The notes under the pieces were generated by a model that saw only the letters and a list, made by a program, of their open reading frames with translations, ran no database searches and had not been told where the DNA came from. Shown here in pieces: positions 12,580 through 20,374 of a stretch of 64,000 nt of DNA (the first letter of the stretch is position 1; each line of letters opens with the position of its first letter). The position numbers and the translations under genes were made by a program. This DNA is from RPQJ01 sp963700045 (GTDB taxonomy: Bacteria; Pseudomonadota; Gammaproteobacteria; Steroidobacterales; Steroidobacteraceae): contig CAVOWK010000008.1 in NCBI GenBank assembly GCA_963700045.1, forward strand, positions 62,001 to 126,000, given 5' to 3'.

Positions 12580-12945
12580 TCAGGCGGAGAAGGACGAACC
12601 GCAGCCGCAGGTGGTCTGGGCGTTCGGATTGCGGATCACGAACTGTGCGCCTTCGAGGTCTTCGCGATAATCGATCTCGGCGCCGGTCAGGTACTGGAAA
12701 CTCATCGGGTCGACGAGCAGGCGCACACCCTGGTTCTCGACGCAGGTATCGCCGTCTTCCTCGTTCTCGTCGAACGTGAACCCGTACTGGAAGCCGGAGC
12801 AGCCGCCACCGGAGACGAATACCCGCAACTTGAGGTTGGGGTTGCCTTCCTCGCGGATCAGCTCGCTCACCTTGGCGGCCGCCGAGTCCGTAAAGATCAG
12901 CAGGGTGGCGTCGGCCGTCTCGTTCAGCGCAGTGGCTTCTGTCAT
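12580..12945 (-). CDS. erpA: Iron-sulfur cluster insertion protein ErpA
   Basis: An A-type carrier that hands [4Fe-4S]/[2Fe-2S] clusters to apo-proteins. The three cluster cysteines are seen in VSGGGCSGFQYGF (about residue 49) and the C-terminal CGCGSSFSA. The N terminus carries an acidic helix with FTDSAAAKVSELIREEGN, as in ErpA. 121 residues is normal. It lies 17 nt upstream of ppx and 67 nt downstream of the DUF6776-type gene on the same strand, so these may form one transcript. The erpA-tyrS region grouping is typical of gammaproteobacteria. Confidence 0.95.
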   Translation of the reverse strand: MTEATALNETADATLLIFTDSAAAKVSELIREEGNPNLKLRVFVSGGGCSGFQYGFTFDENEEDGDTCVENQGVRLLVDPMSFQYLTGAEIDYREDLEGAQFVIRNPNAQTTCGCGSSFSA

Positions 12946-13012
12946 GGATGCTCCGTGCGTCGTCGCAGGCGGTCGAATCTGGGGGCGGATTTTAGCTTAC
13001 CAATCCCCCGCC

Positions 13013-13738
13013 TCATAGCGCGGCGACCGGCTGGCCTGAGACTTTCCAGGTAAACGTCTGCTGCACCGGCGCGCGGAGCTTGCTCGAACGCACCCGGACT
13101 TCGGTCTGGAACGGCTCGAAACCCTCCGGCAGGACGACAGTCTGCTCGATCGTCTGGAAATATCGAAACGAGAACGGGAGTTCTGCCCGCGGCTTGCCGA
13201 GCAGGTCGCCGACGGAAAAGCGGGCTGGCACGTCGTCCTTGACCCCGAGCAACGTGATCTGGGCGAGGCCCGCAGCGATGCTTTCGTGCCGCATCGCCTG
13301 GACGAGCGTGAGCTTGATCTGCACCTCGCGCGGCGCGACACCCGGCAGAACCTCGAAGCGCTGGATGCGCAGGCCCTGGATGCCGTCAGCCGGCGCGACG
13401 ATGCTGCGATAGAAGGCCAGGTCGTCGCTTTGTCGCGCCAGCTGCGATTGCAGGTCACCGAGCGTGGTCTCGACCTGCCCATACGCGTCGCGGTCGAGGC
13501 GCCGCGCCATTTCAAGCTCGGCTACCCGCGCATGCAGCTGCTTGTTCTCGCGTTCGAGTCGTTGTTCCTGGTCTTCGACGACTGCACGCTTTGCGGCCTC
13601 GCCCGACACCCCGTGCCCCGAGGAACGCTGGCCGAGCCCGAAGCCGACCCAGCCCGCCAGCGCCGCGAATAATGCGGATGCGACTGCAGCGTAGAGCACA
13701 CGGAGTCGAGCCCTCGGCATCTCGGCCACATCGGTCAC
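13013..13738 (-). CDS. DUF6776-type membrane-anchored coiled-coil protein
   Basis: Function unknown. A 241-residue protein with a single N-terminal transmembrane segment (about residues 14-35, VLYAAVASALFAALAGWVGF), then a coiled coil rich in Glu, Gln, Arg and Leu (about 50-105). The rest is a soluble, beta-rich domain (about 105-241) expected to sit in the periplasm. It resembles the conserved protein of unknown function often found beside erpA. The start overlaps the rppH stop by 4 nt (ATGA), so the two are translationally coupled. I see no catalytic motif; a scaffold role is only a guess. Confidence 0.75.
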   Translation of the reverse strand: MTDVAEMPRARLRVLYAAVASALFAALAGWVGFGLGQRSSGHGVSGEAAKRAVVEDQEQRLERENKQLHARVAELEMARRLDRDAYGQVETTLGDLQSQLARQSDDLAFYRSIVAPADGIQGLRIQRFEVLPGVAPREVQIKLTLVQAMRHESIAAGLAQITLLGVKDDVPARFSVGDLLGKPRAELPFSFRYFQTIEQTVVLPEGFEPFQTEVRVRSSKLRAPVQQTFTWKVSGQPVAAL

Positions 13739-14394
13739 GGTTCGGAACCTTCGGGTGCGCTTGCCGCGACCGAGGCATCCGTCATGGCCTCATCGTTCGC
13801 GGCCGGTTGCGGGCCACTGTCCGTCCGCCGGCGACGGCGGGGCGACCGCGGCTGCGGCCGCGGCGCGCGCAGCATTGCGTCGGTCAGCCAGTCGGGGCGC
13901 GGCGGCGGACCTTCGGCGAATGCCTGCTCGCCCAGCTCCTGCAACGCGCGCACGTAGACCGCACGCTTGAAATAGATGACTTCACGCACCGGCGCCCAGT
14001 AATCGACCCAGCGCCCCCGGTCGAATTCGGGCTCGGTGGTCGCCTCGAAATTGAAGCGGGAGTCATCACCCAGCATCCGCAGCAGGAACCACCGTTGCTT
14101 CTGGCCGATGCAGACCGGGTTGCCGCGACGGCGCACGTACTGCTGCGGCAGCCGGTAGCGGAGCCAGCGGCTGGTGCTGGCGACGAGTTCGACGTCGCTG
14201 CGTTCGAGCCCGATTTCCTCGTGCAGCTCGCGATAAAGCGCCGCTTCCGGCTGCTCGTTGCGCAGGACTCCGCCCTGCGGAAACTGCCAGCCACGACCAT
14301 CCCGCCGGCCGCCCAGGAACAGCTCGCCCCCGTCGCGCATCAGGACGATGCCGACGTTGGCGCGAAATCCCTGGCTGTCGATGTAATCGCTCAT
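13735..14394 (-). CDS. rppH: RNA pyrophosphohydrolase RppH with an unusual basic C-terminal tail
   Basis: Removes pyrophosphate from 5'-triphosphorylated mRNA and so triggers RNase E decay. The N terminus (SQGFRANVGIVLMRDGGELF) and the Nudix box GGVLRNEQPEAALYRELHEE continuing IGL (residues 41-63) match RppH, including the catalytic REL.EE core. E. coli RppH is about 176 residues; this one is 219. The extra part (about 170-219) is Pro/Arg-rich (PRPQPRSPRRRRRT) and then acidic, so it is probably disordered and may contact RNA or the degradosome. It is upstream of, and overlaps, the DUF6776-type gene. Confidence 0.93.
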   Translation of the reverse strand: MSDYIDSQGFRANVGIVLMRDGGELFLGGRRDGRGWQFPQGGVLRNEQPEAALYRELHEEIGLERSDVELVASTSRWLRYRLPQQYVRRRGNPVCIGQKQRWFLLRMLGDDSRFNFEATTEPEFDRGRWVDYWAPVREVIYFKRAVYVRALQELGEQAFAEGPPPRPDWLTDAMLRAPRPQPRSPRRRRRTDSGPQPAANDEAMTDASVAASAPEGSEP

Positions 14395-14526
14395 GGCCTG
14401 TGTAAAGTCCGGCTGCGGTTGATTTTTTCACATTGGCGGCAGCCGCACAAAAACATCACGCAGTCACCGCCCGGCTTGTGGCCCCGCCCCCGCTTCCCTA
14501 ACCTTGCCCCAACTCGCGGGGGCCGC

Positions 14527-15504
14527 TTGCACAGACTTCCTCTCATTCCGACGTTCGTCGCGCTCGGCGCGGCGACCGTCCTGCTGCTTTTGCTGTCGCT
14601 GATGCTCGGCAGCGTGCACCTGGAGCCAGCGGCCGTGTGGCACGCCGTCTGGGACTCCGAGCCCTCGTTGGCGCGTGACGTCGTCATGGACCTGCGCCTG
14701 CCCCGCGCGCTCACTGCTTTCGCCGTGGGCGGACTGCTTGGGCTCGCGGGCGGCCTCCTGCAGGTCCTGCTGCGCAATCCGCTGGCGGATCCCTACGTGC
14801 TCGGCGTGTCTGGTGGCGCATCCGTCACGGCGTTGCTGGCGCTGATGGCCGGCATGTCCGTCGTCATGGTCGACGCGGCGGCGGGCGCCGGAGCGCTGGC
14901 CGCGTGCGCACTGGTCTTTGCGCTTGCGCAGGGCCGCGGCGGCTGGACCCCGACACGCCTGCTGCTGACGGGCGTCGTCGTCGCCGCCGGTGCGGGCTCC
15001 ATCGTCAGCCTGCTGCTGGCGATGAGTGACGACACCCGGCTGCGCGGCATGGTGTTCTGGCTGCTCGGCGACTTGACCCGCGGCGACCGCTGGGGCTGGC
15101 TGCTGACCCTGCTCGCTGCCGCGACGCTCCTCTGCATCGCGCTCGGCCGGCCGTTGAACGTACTGGCGCGCGGGGAAACGATCGCCGCGAGCGTCGGACT
15201 CGACGTGCGGCGTGTGCGCAGCATCGTGTTCGTGCTGAGTTCACTGCTCACCGGCTGTGCCGTGAGCACCGCAGGCAGCATCGGCTTCGTCGGGCTGGTC
15301 ACGCCGCACCTTGTGCGTCTCGCGCTCGGCAATGACCAGCGCATCGTGCTCGCCGGCTCCGCACTGCTCGGTGGCCTGGTGCTGATGACGGCCGACCTCG
15401 CGTCGCGACTGCTGCTTGCGCCGAGGCAATTGCCGGTCGGCGCACTCACCGCCCTGGTCGGCGTGCCGATCTTCCTGTTGCTGATGCTGCGCCAGCGAAA
15501 CTAG
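14527..15504 (+). CDS. btuC: FecCD-family permease, probable cobalamin importer BtuC
   Basis: Inner-membrane permease of a BtuCD-F type ABC importer. About ten hydrophobic helices run through 325 residues. Family motifs include LRLPRALTAFAVGGLLGLAG (about 60-80), RNPLADPYVLGVSGGASV (about 88-105) and GSIGFVGLVTPHLVRLALG (about 250-268), the last being the helix that contacts the ATPase. The start chosen is a TTG at 14527 after GCGGGGG; another in-frame TTG is at 14476. B12 is inferred as substrate from btuD at 19.2 kb, the riboswitch-led btuB at 22.5 kb and btuF at 25.5 kb. A siderophore permease cannot be excluded from sequence alone. Confidence 0.85.
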   Translation: MHRLPLIPTFVALGAATVLLLLLSLMLGSVHLEPAAVWHAVWDSEPSLARDVVMDLRLPRALTAFAVGGLLGLAGGLLQVLLRNPLADPYVLGVSGGASVTALLALMAGMSVVMVDAAAGAGALAACALVFALAQGRGGWTPTRLLLTGVVVAAGAGSIVSLLLAMSDDTRLRGMVFWLLGDLTRGDRWGWLLTLLAAATLLCIALGRPLNVLARGETIAASVGLDVRRVRSIVFVLSSLLTGCAVSTAGSIGFVGLVTPHLVRLALGNDQRIVLAGSALLGGLVLMTADLASRLLLAPRQLPVGALTALVGVPIFLLLMLRQRN

Positions 15505-16529
15505 CTGGCGACGCAGCGATCGCCACCGGCGCGTTTCGCCTGGTGCAACGCTGCCTGCGCACGCGACAGCCACTCGTCGGCGATCGCCTTGCGATCCATT
15601 CCCGCCACGAGCGCCGCCGGATCCAGTCCGGCGATCCCGATCGAGACCCGCACCGCTTCCAGCCTGCCGGGCGCAGCGACGATCGGCGCCGCCCGCACGG
15701 CAGCAAGAATGCGTTCCGCCAGCCGCGTCGCGGACTGCGGCGGCGTCGCGGGCAGCAATGCCGCGAACTCGTCGTCACCGATGTGCGCGAAGGAATCGCT
15801 CGCCCGCACCTGCGCATCGATGATGCCGCCCACCTCGAACAGGACGGCATCGCCCGCCGCGACTCCGTGCTGTTCGTTGAGGCGGCCGAGGCCGTCGACA
15901 TCGATCACGATGCAGGAAGCCGGCCTGGAGTCCCGCACGCTGGCGGCCGCCTGCTCCCGCAAGCGCGCCAGGAAGTAGTGCCGGCTGTTCCAGCCCGTGA
16001 GTGGATCCACGACGCCGGCGTGCAGCAGGCGCGCGCGCTGCAACTGCCGCTCGGCACTGGCCAGCGCCTGGGCACCGATGTGATCGAGCCAGGCAGGCTC
16101 GAGCGCAGTGAGCGCAGCGGGGCCGTGGTGGCTGCCGACGTTGTAGACGCCGGTCAGCCCGCCACTGTGTGGCAGCGGCAGCAGGGCCAGGTGCGTGCAG
16201 CCGGCCTCGGCCGCGATCAGCAATCCGTGATCGGCGGGGTGGTAAGGTCCTGACCAGGGCGCATGCAGCGTGCCGTACCCCGGCGCGACGCCGGCGAGAC
16301 TGTCGACGAACCGCAGTCCGGGCCACGCGTCGGGCTGTTTGCCTCCCCCGGCAGCCAGTCGCCGCAGTTCGTGCCGGGGATCGAGCAGCAGCAGCACGCC
16401 GGTCAGCGACTCGCCGTCTGCGGCGGGCGGCTGCGCCAGCCTCGCCGCGAGCTGGTCGAGCGAGCGCACGGCCATGAGGCCGTTCGACCAGGCCAGCACC
16501 TGCTGCAACGGGATGGCGCGGTCGCTCAT
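15501..16529 (-). CDS. GGDEF-domain protein with a degenerate GDDEF active site
   Basis: A cytoplasmic protein of 342 residues. The N-terminal half (about 1-165) looks like a GAF-type sensor, and the C-terminal half (about 170-342) is a GGDEF domain beginning VDPLTGWNSRHYFLARLRE. The fold motifs DVDGLGRLNEQHGVAAGD are present. The signature at about residue 252 is GDDEF instead of GGDEF: the second glycine, which normally contacts the guanine nucleotide, is Asp. This could lower or abolish diguanylate cyclase activity. The gene converges with btuC, and the two stop codons overlap by 4 nt. Downstream of tyrA by 3 nt, so it is probably cotranscribed with it, an odd pairing. Confidence 0.85.
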   Translation of the reverse strand: MSDRAIPLQQVLAWSNGLMAVRSLDQLAARLAQPPAADGESLTGVLLLLDPRHELRRLAAGGGKQPDAWPGLRFVDSLAGVAPGYGTLHAPWSGPYHPADHGLLIAAEAGCTHLALLPLPHSGGLTGVYNVGSHHGPAALTALEPAWLDHIGAQALASAERQLQRARLLHAGVVDPLTGWNSRHYFLARLREQAAASVRDSRPASCIVIDVDGLGRLNEQHGVAAGDAVLFEVGGIIDAQVRASDSFAHIGDDEFAALLPATPPQSATRLAERILAAVRAAPIVAAPGRLEAVRVSIGIAGLDPAALVAGMDRKAIADEWLSRAQAALHQAKRAGGDRCVAS

Positions 16530-16532
16530 CGC

Positions 16533-17648
16533 TCAGCGACTCGCCTCGTCGCGCGCGGCTTGCCGCACGCGGAGGTATTCGTTGCCTCGCTGCATCATGG
16601 CGATGAAGGCTGCCGCGTCACCCTCATGAACCGCGCGGCACAGGCGATTGACCGCAGCCTGCAAGGCATTCAGCGATTCCACGCCGTAGTCGTTCAGGCT
16701 CTGGATCTCGAAATACAGTTCGGGGTTCTCGGCCGCGACGCGAGTCGCGACGTCGAGCTGCGCGTCGAACGTCGTGCTCGACATGCGCGCAAGCCTTGGC
16801 GCGGCTTCACCGCTCTCTGCGAGCGCCGTGAAGAACGCGATGTTGAGCGCATGCGAGAGACCGAGCACGAAAGCAATGAGACGGTCGTGCTCGTCGAGTC
16901 CCATGACGACGAGATCGGCCATCGTCGAACCGAACAGGGCACGCGCTTCCGCGAGTGCCGCCGCATCGCCAAGGTCGATGAAGATCACGTGCCGGCCCGA
17001 CAGCAGCTCGGTGTCCGGACCGAACATCGGGTGCACCGACGTCACGTGACAGCCGGCGGCACGCAGCTGCTCGAGTCCCGAGCGCAGCGGCGTCTTCAGC
17101 GAACCGATGTCGAACACGATGCCGTGCGGCCGCCGCCCTGCCAGTTCCGCCAGCACTTCGTTCGCGATCCGGATCGGCGTGGCCACGACGATGATGTCGT
17201 GATGCAGGTCGGAGGTCTTCCAGTCGGCGACGTAGTCGTAACCGGCCACCTCGCCCGAAGGATCGGCCACCGTGACCGCAAAGCCTTGCGCCGCAAGAAA
17301 ATCCGCCATCCAGTGACCCATCTTGCCGCTGCCGCCGATGACCAGCGCGCTGCGTCCCGAGCCCCGGCCCTGCGACGCGACCCGCGCCCGTTCCTGCGTG
17401 GTGAGCGAGCCGCGTATCAACGACTGCAGCAGTGATTCCGCGAGCGCCGGCGAAACGCCGAGTGCCTCCGCGTCACGGCGCGCCTTCAGCAGCACCTCAC
17501 GCTCGCGGCGGAAGTCGCGCGTCGGCTGGCCGGCCGAACGCTTGACTTCGGCGATCTGCTTGCCGAGGGTCTGTCGCTCGGCGACGAGTTGCAGCAGTTC
17601 ACGGTCGATGACGTCGAGCCGGGCGCGGAGTTCTTCGAGGGATTTCAT
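16533..17648 (-). CDS. tyrA: Bifunctional chorismate mutase / prephenate dehydrogenase (T-protein)
   Basis: Makes 4-hydroxyphenylpyruvate for tyrosine: chorismate to prephenate, then NAD-dependent oxidative decarboxylation. Residues 1-90 are the AroQ chorismate mutase helices (LRARLDVIDRELLQLVAERQ). Residues about 100-371 are the dehydrogenase, with the nucleotide loop VIGGSGKMGHWMADF, the DIGSLKTPL segment and the catalytic HPMFGPD region (about 205). At 371 residues it matches E. coli TyrA (373). The ATG at 17648 is chosen over an upstream frame extension for that reason. An ACT domain is absent, as expected for this type. Confidence 0.94.
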   Translation of the reverse strand: MKSLEELRARLDVIDRELLQLVAERQTLGKQIAEVKRSAGQPTRDFRREREVLLKARRDAEALGVSPALAESLLQSLIRGSLTTQERARVASQGRGSGRSALVIGGSGKMGHWMADFLAAQGFAVTVADPSGEVAGYDYVADWKTSDLHHDIIVVATPIRIANEVLAELAGRRPHGIVFDIGSLKTPLRSGLEQLRAAGCHVTSVHPMFGPDTELLSGRHVIFIDLGDAAALAEARALFGSTMADLVVMGLDEHDRLIAFVLGLSHALNIAFFTALAESGEAAPRLARMSSTTFDAQLDVATRVAAENPELYFEIQSLNDYGVESLNALQAAVNRLCRAVHEGDAAAFIAMMQRGNEYLRVRQAARDEASR

Positions 17649-17763
17649 GCAGTCACGGTGCTGATGGACGGTTCCTTTTACCGGTCCGACGGCTCGCGCC
17701 GCAAGAGATCGCACGGGCGCTGGGGCATAATCGCCATTCCACGCCAGCTGGACGACGCCGACG

Positions 17764-18408
17764 ATGCTTCACTCCGGAACACTGCCCACGACCCTGCCCC
17801 AGGATCCGATGCCGGTCTTCGAGGGCTGGTATCGCGAGGCACGCGAACAGAAGGTGCAACCCAACCCGGACTCGATGGTGCTCGCATCGGCCTCGCCGGA
17901 CGGCACGCCGGCGGCGCGCGTCGTGCTGTGCAAGAAGGTCGTCGCGGACCCGGGTTATGTCGTCTTCTTCACCAACTACGAGAGCCGCAAGGGCCATGAA
18001 CTCGCGGCGAACCCGCGCGTCGCCGGCGTGCTGCACTGGGACTCGATGAGCCGGCAGGTCCGTCTCGAAGGCCGCGTGGTGTTCTGCCCGCCCGCGGAAA
18101 GCGATGCGTATTTCTCGTCGCGAGCGATCGACAGCCGCATCGGCGCGTGGGCCAGCCTGCAGAGCCAGCCGCTCGATTCGCGGGCCACGTTGCTGAAGCG
18201 GGTCGCAGTCGAAGCCGCCCGTCACGGCACGGCGCCAACTCGCCCGCCGCACTGGGGCGGATACCACTTCTGGCTGGAAGCCGTCGAACTGTGGTGTGAA
18301 GGCGCTTTTCGCGTCCATGACCGCGCGCGCTGGACTCGTACGCTGGAGCCTTCGGGCACCCAGGCTTTTGCGCCGGGGCCGTGGCAGGCCACGCGCCTCT
18401 ATCCCTGA
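17764..18408 (+). CDS. pdxH: Pyridoxamine 5'-phosphate oxidase
   Basis: FMN enzyme that oxidises pyridoxine/pyridoxamine phosphate to pyridoxal 5'-phosphate. Family landmarks: PNPDSMVLASASPDGTPAAR (about 39-58), RVVLCKKV, FFTNYESRKGHELAANPR (about 75-92), RQVRLEGRV (about 103), SRAIDSRIGAWAS (about 124) and the C-terminal PAR.P equivalent ending RLYP. 214 residues is the usual length. It lies divergently from tyrA with a 115-bp gap containing a CATAAT -10-like hexamer. The following gene begins 27 nt later on the same strand. Confidence 0.95.
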   Translation: MLHSGTLPTTLPQDPMPVFEGWYREAREQKVQPNPDSMVLASASPDGTPAARVVLCKKVVADPGYVVFFTNYESRKGHELAANPRVAGVLHWDSMSRQVRLEGRVVFCPPAESDAYFSSRAIDSRIGAWASLQSQPLDSRATLLKRVAVEAARHGTAPTRPPHWGGYHFWLEAVELWCEGAFRVHDRARWTRTLEPSGTQAFAPGPWQATRLYP

Positions 18409-18435
18409 TTCCGCCAGCGCCCGGACGCCGTCACC

Positions 18436-19224
18436 TTGGCCGCACGCACCTTCCTCGGCACGCTGCGGCTCGCGATCCTGGTCGCGGTCCTGCTCTTCGT
18501 CGCGCTCGGTGCCTGGCTCGACCGCGCGCGCAGCCGTGACTGGAACGACACGCTGCGCGTCACGGTGTACCCGATCAGCGGCTCGGCGGATGCCGCTGTC
18601 CACGCTTACACAGCAGCATTGCAGGCGGGAGATTTCGCGGACGTGGAATCATTCTTCGTCGACGAAGCAGCGGGTCACGGCATCGCGCTCGAGCAACCCG
18701 TGCGGATCCGTGTTTCGCACGCCGCGAAGGAGTTGCCGCCGGCGTTGCCTGATCGGCCCGGGCCGCTCACGATTGCGCTCTGGAGCCTGCGCCTCCGTTA
18801 CTTCGCCGCCCGGACTGCCTGGAACGATCCTTTGCCTGCGCCCGACATTCAGGTTTTCGCGCTCTATTCGCCGCTCGGACCGGGTTCCGTGGCGATGCCG
18901 GATTCCGTGGGCCTCAGCAAGGGGCTCATCGCGTTGGCGCACTTGTATGGCGACGCGGCTGCCGCCGGCAGCAACCAGGTGGTCCTGGTCCACGAGGTGC
19001 TGCACACGCTGGGCGCCACGGACAAATATGATCTCGCGACGGGACAGCCGCTGACGCCGGCGGGGCTCGGCGAGCCGGACCGGCAGCCGCTGTACCCGCA
19101 GGATTTCGGCGAAATCATGGCGGGCCGTATCGCGGCCAGCGCACACGATGCGGTCATCGCCGATAGCCTCGAGCAGATGCTGGTTGGCCCCGTGACCGCG
19201 CTCGAGATCGGGTGGCCGCCATGA
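18436..19224 (+). CDS. Membrane-anchored protein with a metzincin-like HExxH motif (putative metalloprotease)
   Basis: I do not recognise a named family. The protein has 262 residues, an N-terminal transmembrane segment or uncleaved signal (about 8-27, RLAILVAVLLFVALGAW) and a periplasmic domain. Residues 186-190 are HEVLH in the context LVHEVLHTLGATDKYD. The HExxHxxG..D spacing recalls zinc proteases with an aspartate as third ligand. The middle part has VTVYPISGSADAAVHAYTAA. The start is a TTG at 18436. Its stop overlaps the btuD start (ATGA), so it is translationally coupled to an ABC ATPase. The activity is inferred from the motif only. Confidence 0.7.
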   Translation: MAARTFLGTLRLAILVAVLLFVALGAWLDRARSRDWNDTLRVTVYPISGSADAAVHAYTAALQAGDFADVESFFVDEAAGHGIALEQPVRIRVSHAAKELPPALPDRPGPLTIALWSLRLRYFAARTAWNDPLPAPDIQVFALYSPLGPGSVAMPDSVGLSKGLIALAHLYGDAAAAGSNQVVLVHEVLHTLGATDKYDLATGQPLTPAGLGEPDRQPLYPQDFGEIMAGRIAASAHDAVIADSLEQMLVGPVTALEIGWPP

Positions 19225-19994
19225 CGGGTCAATCCGTCCTGGCTTGCGCTGCAGTCACCGTCGAAGTACCCGGCCGTACACTCGTGCGCGACCTGACGCT
19301 CGACCTGCCGGCCGGCAGGTTGCTGGTCGTGCTGGGTCGCAACGGTTCGGGCAAGAGTTCGACGCTGCACACGCTCGCCGGCCTTCGACCACCCGCTTGC
19401 GGCGAGGTGCTGGTTGAGGGGCGAAACGTCAACGCGTGGCCGCGCCGCGAACTCGCGCGTACGCTGGGGTTGCTACCGCAACTGGTCGACGATCCGTTTC
19501 CAGCAACGGCGCTCGAGGCCGTGCTCGTCGGGCGTCACCCGCACCTCGATTTCTGGGCCTGGGAAAGCACCGACGACCGTGCGGCCGCACGACGCGCACT
19601 GGCTGCGGTCGATCTCGACGGCCTCGAGCAACGGGACATCGCGACGCTGTCGGGCGGTGAGCGGCGACGGCTCTCGATCGCCACGATCCTCGCCCAGGAT
19701 CCGACCGTCTTCCTGCTCGACGAACCTATACACCAGCTGGATCCGCAACATCAGCTCGAGGTGCTGCGGATATTCCGGCGCCTCGCGGACGCTGGCCGGA
19801 CCGTGGTCGTCAGCCTGCACGACATCGGTCTTGCCGCACGCTTCGCCGATTCGGCTTTGCTGTTGTTCGGTGATGGCCGCTGGCATTGCGGCCCCTGCGA
19901 CGAGGCGCTCACCGAGCACTCCATCGGCGAGCTCTACGGCATCCCCGTGCGCGAATTGCGCTGGGAACACGGCCGGACGTTCGTCGCTGCCTGA
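19221..19994 (+). CDS. btuD: ABC transporter ATP-binding protein, probable cobalamin importer BtuD
   Basis: The ATPase that powers a BtuCD-F type importer. Walker A is GRNGSGKSST (about 37-46), the Q-loop LPQLVDDPFP, the signature LSGGERRRLSIA (about 137), Walker B VFLLDEPIHQLD and the H-loop SLHDI. 257 residues. The FecE/BtuD-like linker TALEAVLVGRHPHLDFWAWES is typical of heme, siderophore and B12 importers. The start at 19221 overlaps the previous stop. The matching permease lies 3.7 kb upstream and is not adjacent, which is unusual. The substrate assignment rests on the nearby riboswitch-btuB and btuF. Confidence 0.87.
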   Translation: MTGQSVLACAAVTVEVPGRTLVRDLTLDLPAGRLLVVLGRNGSGKSSTLHTLAGLRPPACGEVLVEGRNVNAWPRRELARTLGLLPQLVDDPFPATALEAVLVGRHPHLDFWAWESTDDRAAARRALAAVDLDGLEQRDIATLSGGERRRLSIATILAQDPTVFLLDEPIHQLDPQHQLEVLRIFRRLADAGRTVVVSLHDIGLAARFADSALLLFGDGRWHCGPCDEALTEHSIGELYGIPVRELRWEHGRTFVAA

Positions 19995-20012
19995 GCCGCT
20001 GCAACGCCGTGG

Positions 20013-20363
20013 TCAGTGCGGGACCGCCTTGGAAAAGACGTTGAGCACGATGACCCCGGCGACTATCAGGCCGAGACCGATGATCGCTGCCGCATCGAGG
20101 GCCTGTCCGTACAGCAGCCAGGCCACAAGTGTGATGAGCACGATGCCCACGCCCGACCAGATCGCGTATGCCACGCCGACGGGAACCGTCTGCAGCGCGA
20201 GCGACAGGGAATAGAAGGCGATGCCGTAGCCGATCACGACCACGGCCGACGCACCCAGGCGCGAAAACCCAGCCGACGCCTGCAGCGCCGAGGTTGCAAT
20301 CACCTCGGCGACGATTGCGATGACCAGATATGTCCACGCCTGCATCGGGTTGATCGCCGACAT
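20013..20363 (-). CDS. Small multidrug resistance (SMR) family transporter
   Basis: A 116-residue four-helix inner-membrane protein of the EmrE/QacE type, which exchanges protons for cationic compounds. The essential glutamate of helix 1 is present in YLVIAIVAEVIATSALQAS (about residue 18). YAIWSGVGIVLITLVAWLLYG is the classic loop-helix 3 signature with the conserved Trp. I start at the ATG at 20363, which gives the normal family length. Upstream in-frame codons overlap the adjacent NmrA-type gene. It could be a Gdx-type guanidinium exporter; I cannot decide from the motif alone. Confidence 0.88.
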   Translation of the reverse strand: MSAINPMQAWTYLVIAIVAEVIATSALQASAGFSRLGASAVVVIGYGIAFYSLSLALQTVPVGVAYAIWSGVGIVLITLVAWLLYGQALDAAAIIGLGLIVAGVIVLNVFSKAVPH

Positions 20364-20374
20364 CAGTCGCTCAC

